Shown: one piece after another, positions 8,379-17,559 of the stretch
Numbering within the stretch: the stretch's first letter is position 1
Layout of the letters: each line of letters begins with the position of its first letter
From: an uncultured Desulfobacteraceae bacterium
GTDB lineage: Bacteria; Desulfobacterota; Desulfobacteria; Desulfobacterales; UBA5852
Direction: 5' to 3'
DNA length: 64,000 nucleotides
Assembly (NCBI GenBank): GCA_913060875.1
Contig: CAJXSL010000003.1
Location: 397,045 to 461,044 of the forward strand
Position numbers and translations under genes: made by a program
The notes under the pieces: model-generated
Told to the model about the DNA's origin: nothing
Seen by the model: only the letters and a program-made list of their open reading frames with translations
Databases searched by the model: none

Positions 8379-9713
8379 TTAGAGCTGGTTTTCAACCGCG
8401 CGGATGGCCCGCTTCAGCATGTCGACCATGGTATCGATTTGTTCCTCGTCAATGGTAAAGGGCGGGGCCAGCAAAATATGGTCGCCATGGATGCCGTCCA
8501 CACCGCCGCTGCCCGGGTAGGTAATCAGGCCCCGCTGAAAGGCCTGACTGGCCACCTGGATATTGATTTTCAAGTCGCGGTCGAACCAGGCGTGGCTGGC
8601 TTTGTCGCGGACCAGTTCGATGCCGGCAAACAGGCCCTGTCCCCGAATATCGCCAACGATATCCAAAGCGCTGAGATCCCCAAGTTTATCCATCAGATAG
8701 GCTCCCATGTTGCGGGAGCGCTCCACCAGGGCGTTTTCCTGGATGTACCGGAGGACGGCGGCGCCGATGGCTGTCGACAAAGGGTTCTGGCCGTAAGTGT
8801 GGCCGTGCACAAAGACCCCCGAGCCGTTTTTGATGGTTTCATGGATATCGTCTTTGACCATGACGGCGCCCAGAGGGGTGTAGCCGGAGCTCAGCCCCTT
8901 GGCCATGACGATGAGATCCGGGACCACCCCCCAGAGATCGATACCGAAATTCCGGCCGCAGCGGCCGATTCCGGTCATCACCTCGTCGGCAATCAGTTTG
9001 ATGTCGTATTGATTACAAATTTGTCGGATGCGCTGCCAGTAGCCGTCCTTGGGTACTACGGCGCCGGCCGTGGCCCCCACCACCGGTTCGGCAATGAAGG
9101 CCCCCACGGAATCCGGGCCCTCGTGTTTGATGCAGCGTTCGAGTTCATCCGCACACTGGAGGTCGCAGGTTTCGGGCGTTTCCTTGAACCCGCAGCGGTA
9201 GCAGTAGGCCGGTTCGATGTGCGGGGTGTGCTGGAAAATGGGCATATAGTGGCTGCGACGGGCCGTGTGGCCGCCCAGTGCCAGGGCGCCGGTGGTATTG
9301 CCGTGGAAACTGGACCAGCGCGAAATCACCTTGTATTTGTCGGGTTGGCCGGCTTCCCGCCAGTATTGGCGTACAAGCTTGACGGCTGACTCAACGGCTT
9401 CGGATCCGCCGGAGAGAAAATAGGTGCGGGTAAGGGATTCATCGGGGGCCATCTGGTGCAGCAGGTCGCCCAATTCACAGGCCGCCGGGTTCGTGAAATG
9501 GCTGCTGTGAACAAACGGTACGCGCTTGAACTGGGTCTGCATGGCGTTCAGTATTTCCGGAACGCAATGGCCGATGCTCACCACGCAGGCGCCGCCGGAT
9601 CCATCGATGTATTGCTTGCCATCGGTGTCCCAAATATAGACCCCTTCGGCCCGATCGGCCACGGGGTAAATTTTTCGCAGATTGCGATAAAAAACATGAT
9701 TGCATGCTTCCAT
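8379..9713 (-). CDS. Class III pyridoxal-phosphate aminotransferase
   Basis: Fold-type I PLP enzyme that moves an amino group from an omega-, beta- or similar amino acid to a keto acid. 444 residues. 'DGSGGACVVSIGHC' near the N-terminus, cofactor-loop 'SGGSEAVESAVKL', 'FHGNTTGALALGG', 'LIADEVMTGIGRCG' with the Asp that binds the pyridine nitrogen, and 'VMAKGLSSGYTPLGAV' with the Schiff-base Lys. A Cys cluster 'CYRCGFKETPETCDLQC' around residue 175 is unusual outside the aspartate-aminotransferase-family subgroup. Substrate is not readable; the adjacent beta-keto acid cleavage gene, 21 bp upstream, suggests the pair handles a beta- or omega-amino acid. Convergence with no other gene; the glnD control region follows downstream. 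Confidence 0.85.
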   Translation of the reverse strand: MEACNHVFYRNLRKIYPVADRAEGVYIWDTDGKQYIDGSGGACVVSIGHCVPEILNAMQTQFKRVPFVHSSHFTNPAACELGDLLHQMAPDESLTRTYFLSGGSEAVESAVKLVRQYWREAGQPDKYKVISRWSSFHGNTTGALALGGHTARRSHYMPIFQHTPHIEPAYCYRCGFKETPETCDLQCADELERCIKHEGPDSVGAFIAEPVVGATAGAVVPKDGYWQRIRQICNQYDIKLIADEVMTGIGRCGRNFGIDLWGVVPDLIVMAKGLSSGYTPLGAVMVKDDIHETIKNGSGVFVHGHTYGQNPLSTAIGAAVLRYIQENALVERSRNMGAYLMDKLGDLSALDIVGDIRGQGLFAGIELVRDKASHAWFDRDLKINIQVASQAFQRGLITYPGSGGVDGIHGDHILLAPPFTIDEEQIDTMVDMLKRAIRAVENQL

Positions 9714-9734
9714 GGGGCGTGTCTTTCACCTCGC

Positions 9735-10583
9735 TTAATCGATTTGGGCTAAAATGCGATCCTTCCGGTCCGGGTCCAGGGAAAGGATCCGACGGGCTTC
9801 CTCCGGAGATGCAAGGTCCCGTCCTATCATACCGGCTATGGCGGCCACCCTTTCCACCAGTTGGACATTGGTGGCCCGTGTCCCGTCGGGCAGGTTGAGA
9901 TTGTCCTCGATTCCCGCCCGGACATGGCCCCCCATGGCGATGGCGGCGGCGGCCAGGGGAATTTCAGCCTTGCCGATTCCCGCCACGGTCCAGGTGGCCT
10001 CGGGGGGTAATGAATCCGCCAGGAAAACTAGATTGCGTACCGTTCCGGGCATGGCGCCGGGGGCGCCAATAACGAAATCGAAATGCAGGGGCGGGGTCAA
10101 AAGCCCTTTTTTTACCAGGTGCAGGGCGTTGTTGATCATGCCGGTTTCAAACACTTCGATCTCGGGCTTGACCCCGGTGTCCCGGAACACCTCGGCCAGA
10201 AACCGAATAAAGTCCGGCGAATTTTCATAGATGATGCCCGGCAGGTTGTTGGACCCCGTTGTGAAGGAGGCCATTTCAGGGAGCAGCCGCACGGGATTGG
10301 CCCGGGCATCCCAGTCTTTGCCCGCCCGGGCCCCGGTGGACAACTGGATAATGACCTCCGGCGCCAAGTCCTTGATCCGGCGTGCGGTTTCCTTGAAAAT
10401 CGCCAGGTCCAGGGTCGGCTTCCCCTTGGCATCCCGGGCATGGACATGGAAAACGCTGGCGCCGGCTGCAGCGCAGCGCTTGACGTCTTCCGCGATTTCT
10501 TTGGGTGTCAGCGGCACATGGGGGGTGTGCTCGCGGGTCGGCACATTGCCCGTCAGGGCTGTCGTAATAATCAGTTTTTCCAT
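9735..10583 (-). CDS. Beta-keto acid cleavage enzyme (BKACE / 3-keto-5-aminohexanoate cleavage family)
   Basis: Zn-dependent DUF849-type TIM barrel, 282 residues. The family condenses a beta-keto acid with acetyl-CoA to give acetoacetate and a new acyl-CoA; the founding member Kce acts in lysine fermentation. Zinc ligands are seen in 'ASVFHVHARD' (two His near residue 46) and 'MGGHVRAGIEDN' (metal Glu and substrate Arg near 228-233); 'QLSTGA' and 'IGAPGAMPGT' are other family motifs. BKACEs act on many substrates, so the specific reaction cannot be assigned. The gene follows amtB2 after 147 bp containing two hairpins and precedes the aminotransferase by 21 bp; together they may release nitrogen from an amino acid such as beta-lysine (inference). 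Confidence 0.85.
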   Translation of the reverse strand: MEKLIITTALTGNVPTREHTPHVPLTPKEIAEDVKRCAAAGASVFHVHARDAKGKPTLDLAIFKETARRIKDLAPEVIIQLSTGARAGKDWDARANPVRLLPEMASFTTGSNNLPGIIYENSPDFIRFLAEVFRDTGVKPEIEVFETGMINNALHLVKKGLLTPPLHFDFVIGAPGAMPGTVRNLVFLADSLPPEATWTVAGIGKAEIPLAAAAIAMGGHVRAGIEDNLNLPDGTRATNVQLVERVAAIAGMIGRDLASPEEARRILSLDPDRKDRILAQID

Positions 10584-10646
10584 AGGCCGTCTAATTGATC
10601 ATCTTGACGGGGTTGTCAATTGAAATTGCCCGTTCGGGATGAATTT

Positions 10647-10714
10647 CAGGACGCCCGCGCGAGCAGGCGTCCTGTTCAGGGAGGATCGGGCCGGGGTTGG
10701 CTGCCCCCGGCCCG
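10647..10714 (-). terminator. Two strong GC hairpins between amtB2 and the BKACE gene
   Basis: Stem CGGGCCGGGG / CCCCGGCCCG (10687-10714, 8-nt loop) and stem CAGGACGCC / GGCGTCCTG (10647-10674, 10-nt loop). Neither is followed by a T run on the minus strand, so they may attenuate or stabilise the amtB2 3' end rather than stop transcription fully; downstream BKACE and aminotransferase may still receive read-through. Confidence 0.5.
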
Positions 10715-10730
10715 TGGCTTCGATCCGATG

Positions 10731-12062
10731 TCAGCTCTGGGCATAGGAGGACACCTCGAAGTCGGGATAGGCGTTGCCGCCGTGCTCGCTGAAATCCAAA
10801 CCTTCGGCTTCTTCCTCGGGCGATACGCGCAGGCCGATGGTTTTGTCGATCAGTTTGAACATGACGAGCGCGACCGGGAAGGTCCACAGAAAGCAGGCCG
10901 CAATGCCGAGGAGTTGGACGCCGATGATGCCGGCCGTCGTGCCGCCGATGTTGAAAATGCCGGCGGCCAACGTGCCCCAGGCACCATTCACGCCATGCAC
11001 GGAAACAGCCCCCACCGGGTCGTCCACCTTGATTTTGTCCAGGAACATGACCGAGAAGACCACCAGGACGCCGGCGACGCAGCCGATGATGACAGCGCTG
11101 GCGGGGCTGACATTGGCGCACCCGGCGGTAATGGCCACCAGGCCGGCCAAAGCCCCGTTCAGGCTCATGCTGACTTCCGGCTTGCCGAATTTGAACCAGG
11201 AGGTCACCATGGCCAGAATGGCGCCGGCGGCGGCGGCCAGGTTGGTGTTGACGAAGATCATGGCAATGCTTTTGTCGGCCGTCGTGGTGGAGCCGGGATT
11301 GAAACCGAACCATCCCAGCCAGAGGATGAAGACCCCCAGGGCGCCAAGCGGCATATTATGCCCGGGGATGGGCCGCATGCTGCCGTCGGGCAGGTATTTG
11401 CCGATGCGGGGCCCGAGGACGATGGCACCGGCCAGGGCCGCCCAGCCGCCCACGGAGTGCACCACGGTGGAGCCCGCGAAATCGATGAACCCCAACCCTT
11501 CCAGCCAGCCGCTGCCGTTGAAAAGGCTGCCCCAGGCCCAACTGCCGAAAATCGGATAAATCAGGCCGCAGACACCGATGCTGTAGAGCATATAGCCGGT
11601 AAATTTGGTGCGTTCGGCCATGGCCCCGGAAACGATGGTGGCGGCCGTGGCGGCAAAGACCACCTGGAACATCCAGAACGCCAGCACCCATGGGTCGCCG
11701 TCGGGCGTAAAATCACTCAGAAAAAAACCGGAGGTGCCGAACCAGCCCGTGCCGGAAGCGCCGAACATCAGGCCAAATCCGATGGCCCAGTAGACGATGG
11801 ATCCCATGGAGAAATCCATCAGGTTTTTCATCAGGATATTGATGGCGTTTTTGGCGCGGGTAAATCCGGCTTCCACCATGGCGAAGCCGGCCTGCATGAA
11901 AAAGACCAGGGCGGCGGCAATCAAAGTCCAGAGATAGTTGGCGTGGTCCTGGACCAGTATAATGGCTTCCTTGTTGCTGAGGGCGGTCGGCGTGTCATCG
12001 CCGGCCCATGCGTTTACCGCTGTAATGGCGATCAGTGCGATTATATGAATCCATACCTTCAC
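10731..12062 (-). CDS. amtB: Ammonium transporter (second copy)
   Basis: 443 residues with GTG start (12062) behind an AAGGAGA site. Signal peptide 'IIALIAITAVNAWAGD', eleven membrane segments, pore His in 'FAGSTVVHSVGG' and 'VSVHGVNGAWG', conserved 'GAMAERTKF' and cytoplasmic tail 'GLRVSPEEEAEGLDFSEHGG'. It is clearly diverged from the first copy (longer loop 'KYLPDGSMRPIPGHNM', which is typical of a second bacterial Amt clade), so this is not a recent duplication. It is 41 bp downstream of glnK2 in the common glnK-amtB order and should be controlled by that PII protein and by the sigma-54 promoter at 12518-12532. Confidence 0.95.
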   Translation of the reverse strand: MKVWIHIIALIAITAVNAWAGDDTPTALSNKEAIILVQDHANYLWTLIAAALVFFMQAGFAMVEAGFTRAKNAINILMKNLMDFSMGSIVYWAIGFGLMFGASGTGWFGTSGFFLSDFTPDGDPWVLAFWMFQVVFAATAATIVSGAMAERTKFTGYMLYSIGVCGLIYPIFGSWAWGSLFNGSGWLEGLGFIDFAGSTVVHSVGGWAALAGAIVLGPRIGKYLPDGSMRPIPGHNMPLGALGVFILWLGWFGFNPGSTTTADKSIAMIFVNTNLAAAAGAILAMVTSWFKFGKPEVSMSLNGALAGLVAITAGCANVSPASAVIIGCVAGVLVVFSVMFLDKIKVDDPVGAVSVHGVNGAWGTLAAGIFNIGGTTAGIIGVQLLGIAACFLWTFPVALVMFKLIDKTIGLRVSPEEEAEGLDFSEHGGNAYPDFEVSSYAQS

Positions 12063-12103
12063 GATGTTTCTCCTTGAATAGGGTGGCGTGGTTGTTGAAA
12101 TGA

Positions 12104-12514
<411 letters not shown>

Positions 12515-12517
12515 TCA

Positions 12518-12532
12518 GCAAGGGGCGTGCCA
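12518..12532 (-). promoter_or_regulatory. Sigma-54 promoter of glnK2-amtB2
   Basis: Minus strand TGGCAC-GCCCC-TTGC, a perfect -24/-12 element. Predicted start near 12506, 64-nt leader to glnK2. Supported by the paired dyads about 102 and 132 bp upstream. Confidence 0.9.
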
Positions 12533-12599
12533 TTGGATCTAAAATTAGTTTAACTGTCTGTTATATATATTAATTTTAAATTATTTGGTTTGCTTCTAA

Positions 12600-12647
12600 A
12601 ACAACATTTTTGTAGTTATAGAAGTAAATAACAACAAATATGTTGTT
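12600..12647 (-). promoter_or_regulatory. Paired enhancer-like dyads upstream of glnK2
   Basis: The clearest pair in the window: AACAACA-TTTT-TGTAGTT (12600-12617, one arm mismatch) and AACAACA-AATA-TGTTGTT (12630-12647, perfect 7-bp arms). Centres are 30 bp apart. The whole stretch 12540-12660 is very AT-rich against a GC-rich background. Confidence 0.75.
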
Positions 12648-12691
12648 ATTAATGCTTGAAAACACGATTGTGTGTTTTTTGGGGAAGGGCG

Positions 12692-15604
12692 TCAGGCGTG
12701 GTCGTTTGCGTCCAGATAGTGCTGCCAGGTGCGGATGACATGGTCGCGTTTGGTCTGGAAGGGTTCGGCCGGGAGGACGGTGGGCTGATTCTGCAGGCTG
12801 AGCCGGTGGACGGCGGCCCGGTAGGTCAAATAGGCCTCCCGGAGGCGGTAGGCGGTGGTATGGTCCATGAGGCCGCTGTCGATCAGGGTGACCAGAAGAC
12901 GGACATTGTCGGTCCACCGGGTGAGGTTGGGGTGCTGGCCGGAATAGGCCAGCACCAGGTATTGGACCAGAAATTCGATATCCACGATGCCGCCCCGCCC
13001 CTGCTTGAGATCGAAGAGGGTGGGATCCGGTTGGGCATGTTCCGCCAGCAGCCGCCGGCGCATGTCCCGGACGTCGTGCCTGAGTCTGTCGGGGTCGCGC
13101 GGGCGCACCAGGACGGCGTTCCGTATTTGCTGGAAGCGCTCCAGGAGGGCGGCATCGCCGCTGATGGCGCGGGATCGGATCAGGGCCTGGTGTTCCCAGG
13201 TCCAGGCTGTTTCATCCTGGTAGCGGGCGAACGCGTCGATATGGCTGACGAGGGGACCGGCACTGCCGCTGGGACGCAGCCGCATGTCGGTTTCATAGAT
13301 GCGTCCGGCCCGGGTGTGGGTGGTCAGCATATGGATGACACGCTGGCCCAGCCGGGCAAAGAACTGGCCGTTGTCGATGGGTTGGGGCCCACCGGTTGTT
13401 TGTCCCTTGGCGGCCGCATGTAAAAAGACCAGGTCCAGATCGGACCCATAGCCCAGTTCCAGCCCCCCCAGCTTGCCGTAGGCTACTATGGCGAATCCCG
13501 TACGGCAGGGCGTCGCGCCCAGTTGGCAGGTCGGCCGTCCGTGCTTGGCGGCAAGGTTGCGCCAGACCATTGCCACCACCGCCTCGAGGATGACCTCCGC
13601 CAGATCGGAAAGGTGGTCGCTGACTTTCATCAAAGGCAGTTCGCCGCTAACGTCCGCCGCAGCCACCCGCAGGGTGTGCACCTGCCGATAGATGCACAGG
13701 GACTCGATCAGGAACTCCATTTCGTCGTCGGGCACCTTGCTCAGGGTATGGGCCAGGTCGGCCGCCATTTCCCGGCGATCCGGCGGACTGAAAAGCGTGC
13801 GGGGGTCGATGAGCTCGTCGAGCAGGACCGGGCGCCGGGCCAGGAAAGTGGCGATGAAATGGCTTGCCCCGACCAGTCGCACCAGGTGCTGCAGCACGGT
13901 GGGGTTTTCGGCCAGCAGCGCCAGGTAAGTGGTGCGCCGGCCGATATTGGCCAGGATGTCGATGATGCGTGCCAGGGTAAGATCGGGTTGCTCCGCCTGG
14001 CAGGCTTCCTTGAGAAAAAGGGGCATCAACCGATCCAGGCGCTGTTGTCCTTCGTGGCTGAATTTGTGTTTATCCGCCTGGCGGCGCAAAAAGGCCAGCC
14101 GTTCAAGAACGCTTTGGGGGTTGTCAAAACCGGCTTGGGCGAGGATGGCCCGGGTCTGGTCCGCATCGACGGAGGCGTGCCAAACGCGTGACAAGGGATC
14201 CGTCTGCAAGGCCGCGGCGGTGGTTTCGGATGGGGCTTCGGTGACCGGTTCCAGCAGGGTGGCGAATTGGTGATGAACCAGGCGCCGGTGCTTTTCCAGG
14301 TCCGCCATGAAAGAGGGTGTGTCCGCATAGCCCATGGCCCAGGCCAGGCGCATCCGCGCGGTCGGGTCGTCGGGAAGATCGTGGGTTTGCTGGTCCTGGT
14401 AGGCCTGGAGCCGGTGTTCGGTGCGCCTCAAAAAACAATACGCCTCCCGGAGGGCGGCACCGGTATCCGCCTGTAAGGATCCGAACCGGACCAGAAGGTC
14501 CAAAACCTTCAGGATGCGACGTTCCTGGAGTTCGGGTTCCACGCCCCCCCGGATCAGCTGGAAAATCTGTCCGAAAAACTCCACTTCCCGAATGCCGCCG
14601 GCCCCCAGTTTGATGTTTTTCTCGATGCCCCGGCGTTTGACTTCCATGGCGATTTTCTGCTTCATTTCCCGCAGGGATTCGAATACGCCGTAATCGAGAT
14701 AGCGCCGGTAAACAAAGGGTCGCAGCAGGGCCAGCAAATCCCGGCCGGCCTGGTCGTCCCCGGCCACCACGCGGGCTTTGACCCAGGCGTAGCGTTCCCA
14801 CTCCCGGCCCTGGTTCTGGTAGTAGGCTTCCATGGCCCCAAAGCTCATGACCAGGGGGCCGCTTTCGCCGTAAGGGCGCAAGTTGGTATCGATACGAAAG
14901 ACGAAGCCCTCGGCCGTGACCTGGCCAAGGGTTTTGACCAACTGCCGGCAGAGCCGGGTAAAAAACTCGTCATTGGATACCGATCTGGCCCCGCCCCTGG
15001 TGCGACCCGCCGCCGGGAAGGCAAAAATCAGATCCACATCCGATGAAAAATTCAATTCGCCGGCCCCCAATTTGCCCATCCCGATGACCACCAGCTGCTG
15101 GGGGGTATCGTCTGCGCCGGTGGGCGTACCCAACTCCAGACACAGCCCCTCGTAAAGCACCCTGAGGGCCCGTTCGATACAGGCATCCGCCAGGGCGGAC
15201 AGATCGTTCATGGTTTCGTCAAGATCGGCCCGGCCGGCAAGATCCCGCCAGGCGATGCGCACCATTTCACGACGGCGTATGCGCCGCAATTGATCGTCCA
15301 GCTGTTGCGCCAAGCTGCCATTGGGATCATCCCCAACCGCTGGCCCGCATGTCGCCAGAACGTTGCGGTAGGTTGCCGGCGCATAGGCCTTGGTGAGATC
15401 GCCACTGTGCAGCAGATCGTCGAGCATGTCGGGATGGCGCTGGCAGGTGCGGGCAATGAAATCGCTGCAAGCCAACACCGTTTGCGTTTCGGTATCCGAA
15501 TCGGCCGGCAGGTCGAGCGGGCATCCGGCCTGGAGAGCCGCGGCCTTCAGGGCTTCAAGCTTGTCCTGGGCTTCATGGGCCAGCGTGTCGGGCAGTTGCG
15601 GCAT
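12692..15604 (-). CDS. glnE: Glutamine synthetase adenylyltransferase / adenylyl-removing enzyme
   Basis: Bifunctional enzyme that attaches or phosphorolytically removes AMP on the GlnA tyrosine under PII and glutamine control. About 970 residues from ATG 15604 (GAGGAG just upstream); a frame opening at 15727 lacks a ribosome site and overlaps the protease gene. Two nucleotidyltransferase domains as expected: adenylyl-removing 'GMGKLGAGELNFSSDVDLIF' (about residue 175) and adenylylating 'AYGKLGGLELGYGSDLDLVF' (about 685), separated by the helical PII-binding linker. Both retain the G-S-D-x-D metal motif. It lies 101 bp after the M48 protease gene on the same strand and probably shares its promoter rather than the sigma-54 promoters nearby. 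Confidence 0.97.
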   Translation of the reverse strand: MPQLPDTLAHEAQDKLEALKAAALQAGCPLDLPADSDTETQTVLACSDFIARTCQRHPDMLDDLLHSGDLTKAYAPATYRNVLATCGPAVGDDPNGSLAQQLDDQLRRIRRREMVRIAWRDLAGRADLDETMNDLSALADACIERALRVLYEGLCLELGTPTGADDTPQQLVVIGMGKLGAGELNFSSDVDLIFAFPAAGRTRGGARSVSNDEFFTRLCRQLVKTLGQVTAEGFVFRIDTNLRPYGESGPLVMSFGAMEAYYQNQGREWERYAWVKARVVAGDDQAGRDLLALLRPFVYRRYLDYGVFESLREMKQKIAMEVKRRGIEKNIKLGAGGIREVEFFGQIFQLIRGGVEPELQERRILKVLDLLVRFGSLQADTGAALREAYCFLRRTEHRLQAYQDQQTHDLPDDPTARMRLAWAMGYADTPSFMADLEKHRRLVHHQFATLLEPVTEAPSETTAAALQTDPLSRVWHASVDADQTRAILAQAGFDNPQSVLERLAFLRRQADKHKFSHEGQQRLDRLMPLFLKEACQAEQPDLTLARIIDILANIGRRTTYLALLAENPTVLQHLVRLVGASHFIATFLARRPVLLDELIDPRTLFSPPDRREMAADLAHTLSKVPDDEMEFLIESLCIYRQVHTLRVAAADVSGELPLMKVSDHLSDLAEVILEAVVAMVWRNLAAKHGRPTCQLGATPCRTGFAIVAYGKLGGLELGYGSDLDLVFLHAAAKGQTTGGPQPIDNGQFFARLGQRVIHMLTTHTRAGRIYETDMRLRPSGSAGPLVSHIDAFARYQDETAWTWEHQALIRSRAISGDAALLERFQQIRNAVLVRPRDPDRLRHDVRDMRRRLLAEHAQPDPTLFDLKQGRGGIVDIEFLVQYLVLAYSGQHPNLTRWTDNVRLLVTLIDSGLMDHTTAYRLREAYLTYRAAVHRLSLQNQPTVLPAEPFQTKRDHVIRTWQHYLDANDHA

Positions 15605-15705
15605 GGGCTCCTCGATGATGCAGTCGTAAAGATTTTGGGTACGAATTAAGGTTTGCGATGTTAATGGCGTAAGCTTTAGCGCGTGATGCGTGCTGATCGG
15701 TCGGG

Positions 15706-17031
15706 CTATGATTTGATTTTGCCCCATTGGACAAGCCGTTGATAGGCGTGTTCGGCTTGGGGCCCCTGATTGACCTGCTTAAGATAAGCGATGTAGAACT
15801 CGGACGCTTCCTTCTTCCGGCCGGCGCCTTCCTGGGCATAGCCTTTTAGAAACAGAATTTCAGGATTTTTAGGCAGGCGGACGTCATAGGCTTCGAAATC
15901 ATTGAAGGCGGCATCGAATCGGCCGATTTTGATGCGTGCAAATCCGGAAACGAGATAACTTTGGGCCTCGCCGGGATAGGTCTGCTTGGCCGTTGCCGCG
16001 TAGCGCTCGGTCTGCTTGAATTTCTTTTGGGCAAAGCGGCATTTGGCCATCAGCAGGTTGGCGGTGTAGTCCCGGGGTGCTGATTTCAAGGCCTGCTGGA
16101 ATTGCGCGGCGGCACTGTCATAGTCCTGGCGGGCCATCTCCTTCTCCCCGTTTTGCATGGCTTCGATGGCTGCCCGCATGCGCCGCAGGCCCGCGGTGTG
16201 GTCCATGTAGCGCTCACGATACAGGGACCCCTTGGCCTGGGGGTAGCGGGTGCGGCTGGCATTGACGGCCTGCTGGTAGCGTTCGTCACTCATGGGGTGG
16301 GTCGAAAAAAGCATCTGAACGGCATTGGGTTTCTGTTTGTTGAGGGTGCGCAGCATATCCATCAGGCCGACAAAGCCTTTCGGATTATAACCGGCCGCGG
16401 CCATATAGCGCAGGCCCAGGTCGTCGGCTTCCCGTTCGTTGTCCCGGCTGTAGGAGGCCAGCAGGGCCCCGGCGCCGATGCTGCCCAACTGGGCCGTCAG
16501 GTCGCCCAGCGCACTGCTCTGGCCGCCCACTACCGCGGCCGCGCCACCCACCAGGGCCTGGGTCAGCATGGCCTGGGACATTTGCCGGGCCGTGTGCCGG
16601 GCATTGACATGGCCAAGCTCGTGGCCCAGAAGCGAAGCCAGTTCGCCCTCGTCGTTGAGCTTGAGCAGGATGCCGCGCGTGGTGGAAATGGTGCCGCCCG
16701 GAAAGGCATAGGCGTTGATGTAGGTGGCGTTGACCACGTTGAAACGATAGGGCATGCGGGGGCGATGGCTCAGGCCGGCCAACCGTTTGCCGGTTTGGTC
16801 GATATAGGCCTCCAGCCGGCGATCCTGGGTGATGCCGTAATCCGCCGAAAGCTGGTAGGGGGAATTCTGGCGATCGATCTGGATTTCCTGCTGCTCGGAC
16901 ATCAGCATGAACTGGCTCTCACCGGTTACCGGATTGGTGGCGCAGCCGCTTAACAGTCCGGCTGCGGCCAGGGTGCTCAGGCGGAGAAAGTCCCTGCGGC
17001 TCATGCCGGAAAGGGGCGTCATGGCTTTCAT
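15706..17031 (-). CDS. M48 family metalloprotease with TPR tail (BepA-like lipoprotein)
   Basis: 441 residues. The N-terminus 'SRRDFLRLSTLAAAGLLSGC' combines a twin-arginine motif with a lipobox, so it is probably exported folded through Tat and lipidated. Peptidase domain with zinc motif 'LLGHELGHVNARH' (HExxH, about residue 140) and third ligand in 'NEREADDLGLRYM'. From about residue 290 there are TPR-like helices. This is the layout of BepA/YfgC, a periplasmic protease-chaperone for outer-membrane protein assembly. Start supported by AAAGGA at 8 nt. Followed by glnE with 101 bp between; a functional tie to nitrogen control is not evident. Confidence 0.9.
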   Translation of the reverse strand: MKAMTPLSGMSRRDFLRLSTLAAAGLLSGCATNPVTGESQFMLMSEQQEIQIDRQNSPYQLSADYGITQDRRLEAYIDQTGKRLAGLSHRPRMPYRFNVVNATYINAYAFPGGTISTTRGILLKLNDEGELASLLGHELGHVNARHTARQMSQAMLTQALVGGAAAVVGGQSSALGDLTAQLGSIGAGALLASYSRDNEREADDLGLRYMAAAGYNPKGFVGLMDMLRTLNKQKPNAVQMLFSTHPMSDERYQQAVNASRTRYPQAKGSLYRERYMDHTAGLRRMRAAIEAMQNGEKEMARQDYDSAAAQFQQALKSAPRDYTANLLMAKCRFAQKKFKQTERYAATAKQTYPGEAQSYLVSGFARIKIGRFDAAFNDFEAYDVRLPKNPEILFLKGYAQEGAGRKKEASEFYIAYLKQVNQGPQAEHAYQRLVQWGKIKS

Positions 17032-17081
17032 TGGAAAGGTCCTTTCAAGATGGTGTTAGAAGCCTTTGCAACTTAAAAAGC

Positions 17082-17110
17082 GGTATACTGAAAAATTGAT
17101 GCGAGATCAA
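17082..17110 (-). promoter_or_regulatory. Candidate sigma-70 promoter for the M48 protease-glnE unit
   Basis: Minus strand TTGATC - 17 bp - TATACC, each hexamer 4/6 to consensus with optimal spacing, 50 bp before the protease ATG. Confidence 0.45.
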
Positions 17111-17221
17111 TTACGGCTTGATTCTTCCATTCGAGATCAGCTATGGTAGCCGCTCGCCTTGTGTGTGGGGTCGCAGCATCTTCCTGAAAATGCACATGAA
17201 AATTCGGTACACACCTTATCG

Positions 17222-17264
17222 ACAAAATTGTTATTTGTGGCGCGATAAAATGACAAATTTGTCA
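17222..17264 (+). promoter_or_regulatory. Paired enhancer-like dyads upstream of the glutamate synthase genes
   Basis: ACA-AAAT-TGT centred at 17226.5 and the perfect 14-bp palindrome TGACAAATTTGTCA (17251-17264) centred at 17257.5: 31 bp apart, about 151 and 120 bp before the predicted sigma-54 start. Same architecture as at glnD and glnK2. The intergenic stretch 17032-17559 contains these sites, the two promoters and a long leader, and no convincing gene. Confidence 0.68.
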
Positions 17265-17351
17265 CAATAAGGGTGCCGCCTATTTGATGCTGCGGCGTTT
17301 AAAATATCTAACTATTCAAAATAATAATAAATAATTGCCACTGGCGCCTTA

Positions 17352-17366
17352 TGGCATGGCTGTTGC
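17352..17366 (+). promoter_or_regulatory. Sigma-54 promoter of the glutamate synthase cluster
   Basis: TGGCAT-GGCTG-TTGC, one mismatch (T for C) to TGGCAC-N5-TTGC. Predicted start near 17378, giving an unusually long leader of about 180 nt before the first gene. Confidence 0.75.
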
Positions 17367-17559
17367 TTTGCATCACCAAGGCGCATCGATATCCGTATGG
17401 CGCGTGCGATCGGTTGCCTCTCTACGGCCCTTGCATCTTGCGATTGCGATGACGGAGGGTGCGTTCATTCCTGCCTTGGGGGCGGGTATTTGCAAGGCAT
17501 AAGCATTACGGGTGGTCGGTGGTTTCAAGAATGAATTCTGGCAAGGAGGATCAATCCCT

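Noticed and set aside
10620-12077. 485-residue plus-strand frame
   Set aside because: Exact antisense of amtB2; His/Gly/Asp-rich shadow composition, no family.
17397-17534. 45-codon Cys-rich frame in the leader of the glutamate synthase cluster
   Set aside because: No ribosome site at a proper distance and no recognisable motif; kept only as a possible uORF.
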